DNA of 5,460 bases, taken from contig CATPAS010000306.1 of assembly GCA_955652075.1 (NCBI GenBank), positions 1-5,460 of the forward strand, in the 5' to 3' direction. Each line of letters starts with the position of its first letter. Position 1 is the first letter of the stretch. A program made the position numbers and the translations under genes. The notes beneath the pieces are model-generated. The model saw nothing but the letters and a program-made list of their open reading frames with translations, ran no database searches and was not told the DNA's origin. This DNA comes from an uncultured Gaiellaceae bacterium. GTDB lineage: Bacteria > Actinomycetota > Thermoleophilia > Gaiellales > Gaiellaceae. Shown one piece after another: positions 5,321 through 5,460 of the stretch.

Positions 5321-5460
5321 TTACGGATAGATGCCGCGAGTGACCGTCGCTTCCGAGACGCGCTGGACGGCCAGGCCGTAGGCGGCCAGGCGCATCGAAA
5401 TGTCTCGGCTCTCCATCGTGCTCCACGTCTCGTTGAACGCCCGTGTGATGATGTCGTTCA
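5321..5460 (-). CDS. gdhA: Glutamate dehydrogenase, C-terminal end only (Glu/Leu/Phe/Val dehydrogenase family)
   Basis: About 45 codons are visible before the TAA at 5321-5323; the rest lies beyond the window. The text NDIITRAFNETWSTMESRD leads into RLAAYGLAVQRVSEATVTRG and ends in IYP. This matches the closing helix of family members, which commonly end with a LRLAAYxLAVxRVxEAxxxRGxYP pattern. The enzyme interconverts glutamate and 2-oxoglutarate plus ammonia with NAD(P)H. Cofactor choice cannot be read from this fragment, and a branched-chain or phenylalanine dehydrogenase of the same superfamily is less likely but not excluded. The next gene starts 15 bases downstream, so an operon is likely. 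Confidence 0.85.
   Translation of the reverse strand, partial: NDIITRAFNETWSTMESRDISMRLAAYGLAVQRVSEATVTRGIYP

Noticed and set aside
4545..5426. 293-codon minus-strand frame crossing gdhA, the glutaredoxin-like gene and rex
   Set aside because: It is out of frame with three recognised proteins and gives an Arg/Pro-rich nonsense product.

Overview
The window is GC-rich bacterial chromosomal DNA. Every convincing gene lies on the minus strand, with gaps or overlaps of only a few bases for most of its length. GTG starts are common, and the protein families resemble those of high-GC Actinomycetota. The Rex, YbdK-type ligase, DUF1844 and H+-PPase sequences look most like the Thermoleophilia/Gaiellales group to me. 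That placement is an impression from family resemblance, not a computed result.

Read in the direction of transcription (high to low coordinates), the layout is as follows. The C-terminal end of a glutamate dehydrogenase (5460-5321) comes first. It is followed by a small CxxC glutaredoxin-like protein (5305-5048), the redox-sensing repressor Rex (start about 4969, end 4349), a family 4 glycosyltransferase (4332-3085), a YbdK/GCS2-type glutamate-cysteine ligase homologue (3055-1895), a single-domain VOC (glyoxalase-fold) protein (1902-1543) and a DUF1844-like small protein (1546-1247). The ligase, VOC and DUF1844 genes overlap at their ends by 8 and 4 bases, so translational coupling is likely. 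A leader of about 170 bases with a perfect 10-bp hairpin separates this run from the N-terminal half of a membrane H+-translocating pyrophosphatase, hppA (1077-1, running off the window).

The common thread is redox and thiol chemistry: an NAD(P)-linked dehydrogenase, a dithiol protein, an NADH/NAD+ sensor, a glutamate-cysteine-ligase-fold enzyme and a glyoxalase-fold protein, with an unassigned sugar transferase between them. Whether they form one pathway is inference.

Two observations stand out. First, positions 29-68 inside hppA match the reverse complement of the Illumina P5 flow-cell oligo at 25 of 29 bases, directly followed by eleven A, as in adapter read-through. The hydrophobic helix encoded there is abnormal, so this stretch is probably an assembly artefact. 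Second, the Rex protein keeps the DNA-binding and nucleotide-binding motifs but appears to have replaced all three residues of the Arg/Tyr/Asp switch described for Thermus Rex. I found no CRISPR array, tRNA, rRNA or mobile element.
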